From assembly GCA_001873755.1 (NCBI GenBank), contig MNZT01000091.1, forward strand, positions 1 to 5,791: 5,791 bases of DNA, read 5' to 3'. The position numbers were made by a program, and so were the translations under genes. The notes beneath the pieces are model-generated. The model searched no databases. It saw nothing but the letters and a program-made list of their open reading frames with translations, and was not told the origin of the DNA. Positions 5,725-5,791 of this stretch are shown one piece after another. This DNA comes from Candidatus Wirthbacteria bacterium CG2_30_54_11 (GTDB taxonomy: Bacteria > Patescibacteriota > CG2-30-54-11). The stretch's first letter is position 1. The number at the start of each line of letters is the position of its first letter.

Positions 5725-5791
5725 GAAGCAGAAGGGAAAGTTAACTGACACGGAGCGTAAACTTATCGGAGAGTGGCATGGGAAAGGGATC
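5723..5791 (+). CDS. Transposase N-terminus, probably IS30 family (cut by window end)
   Basis: An ATG with GGAGG seven bases upstream opens a frame that runs to the window end, 23 codons. The peptide LTDTERKLIGEWHGKGI resembles the first helix of the N-terminal helix-turn-helix of IS30-type transposases, which typically reads LT..ER..I...L..G.S...IA. A TGTAGG at 5684-5689 could mark the element's left end, as IS30-family ends often begin TGTAG; this is from memory and tentative. The gene abuts the ISAzo13 element. The family call rests on few residues. Confidence 0.55.
   Translation, partial: MKQKGKLTDTERKLIGEWHGKGI

Overview
This is a bacterial window of roughly 50-55% GC. An ordinary housekeeping stretch (cell-wall control, rRNA methylation, transcription factor NusA) is interrupted by one repeat-flanked nuclease gene and ends in insertion sequences. 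The host cannot be named from sequence alone. The gene order, the sparse Shine-Dalgarno sites and the compact NusA would suit a Candidate Phyla Radiation (Patescibacteria) genome, but that is inference. TGA, TAA and TAG all appear to end genes here, so a UGA-recoding lineage is unlikely.

Left part (1-2183): the 3' end of ftsX (division ABC-transporter membrane subunit) is followed by a promoter with an extended -10. Next come a secreted coiled-coil protein with an intact M23 (LytM) peptidase domain and, 17 bases on, rsmD (16S rRNA G966 methyltransferase). FtsX beside a coiled-coil LytM protein is the familiar pairing in which FtsEX controls a peptidoglycan hydrolase or its activator during division. 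The RsmD has a threonine where the family has aspartate in its catalytic DPPY motif.

Middle part (2184-2927): a small DUF559/Vsr-like endonuclease gene lies between two direct copies of a ~98-100 base repeat. Each copy can fold as an outer 8-bp stem enclosing three CCCCC/GGGGG hairpins, a cloverleaf. The second copy supplies the gene's stop codon, and the first is preceded by a short match to the gene's own 3' end. This looks like a small mobile or repeat-propagating unit, and it is the most interesting object in the window. Downstream, a possible promoter overlaps the edge of the second repeat. An intrinsic terminator then stands in the leader of nusA, suggesting attenuation of nusA.

Right part (2928-5791): nusA (N-terminal domain, S1, KH1, KH2, one C-terminal helix-hairpin-helix domain) ends at a strong bidirectional terminator. 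Beyond it lie a possible minus-strand gene remnant, an ISAzo13-family element whose transposase is broken by one in-frame TAA, and, directly abutting, the first 23 codons of what looks like an IS30-family transposase. The ribosome-binding site and start codon of the latter are locked in a 13-bp hairpin.
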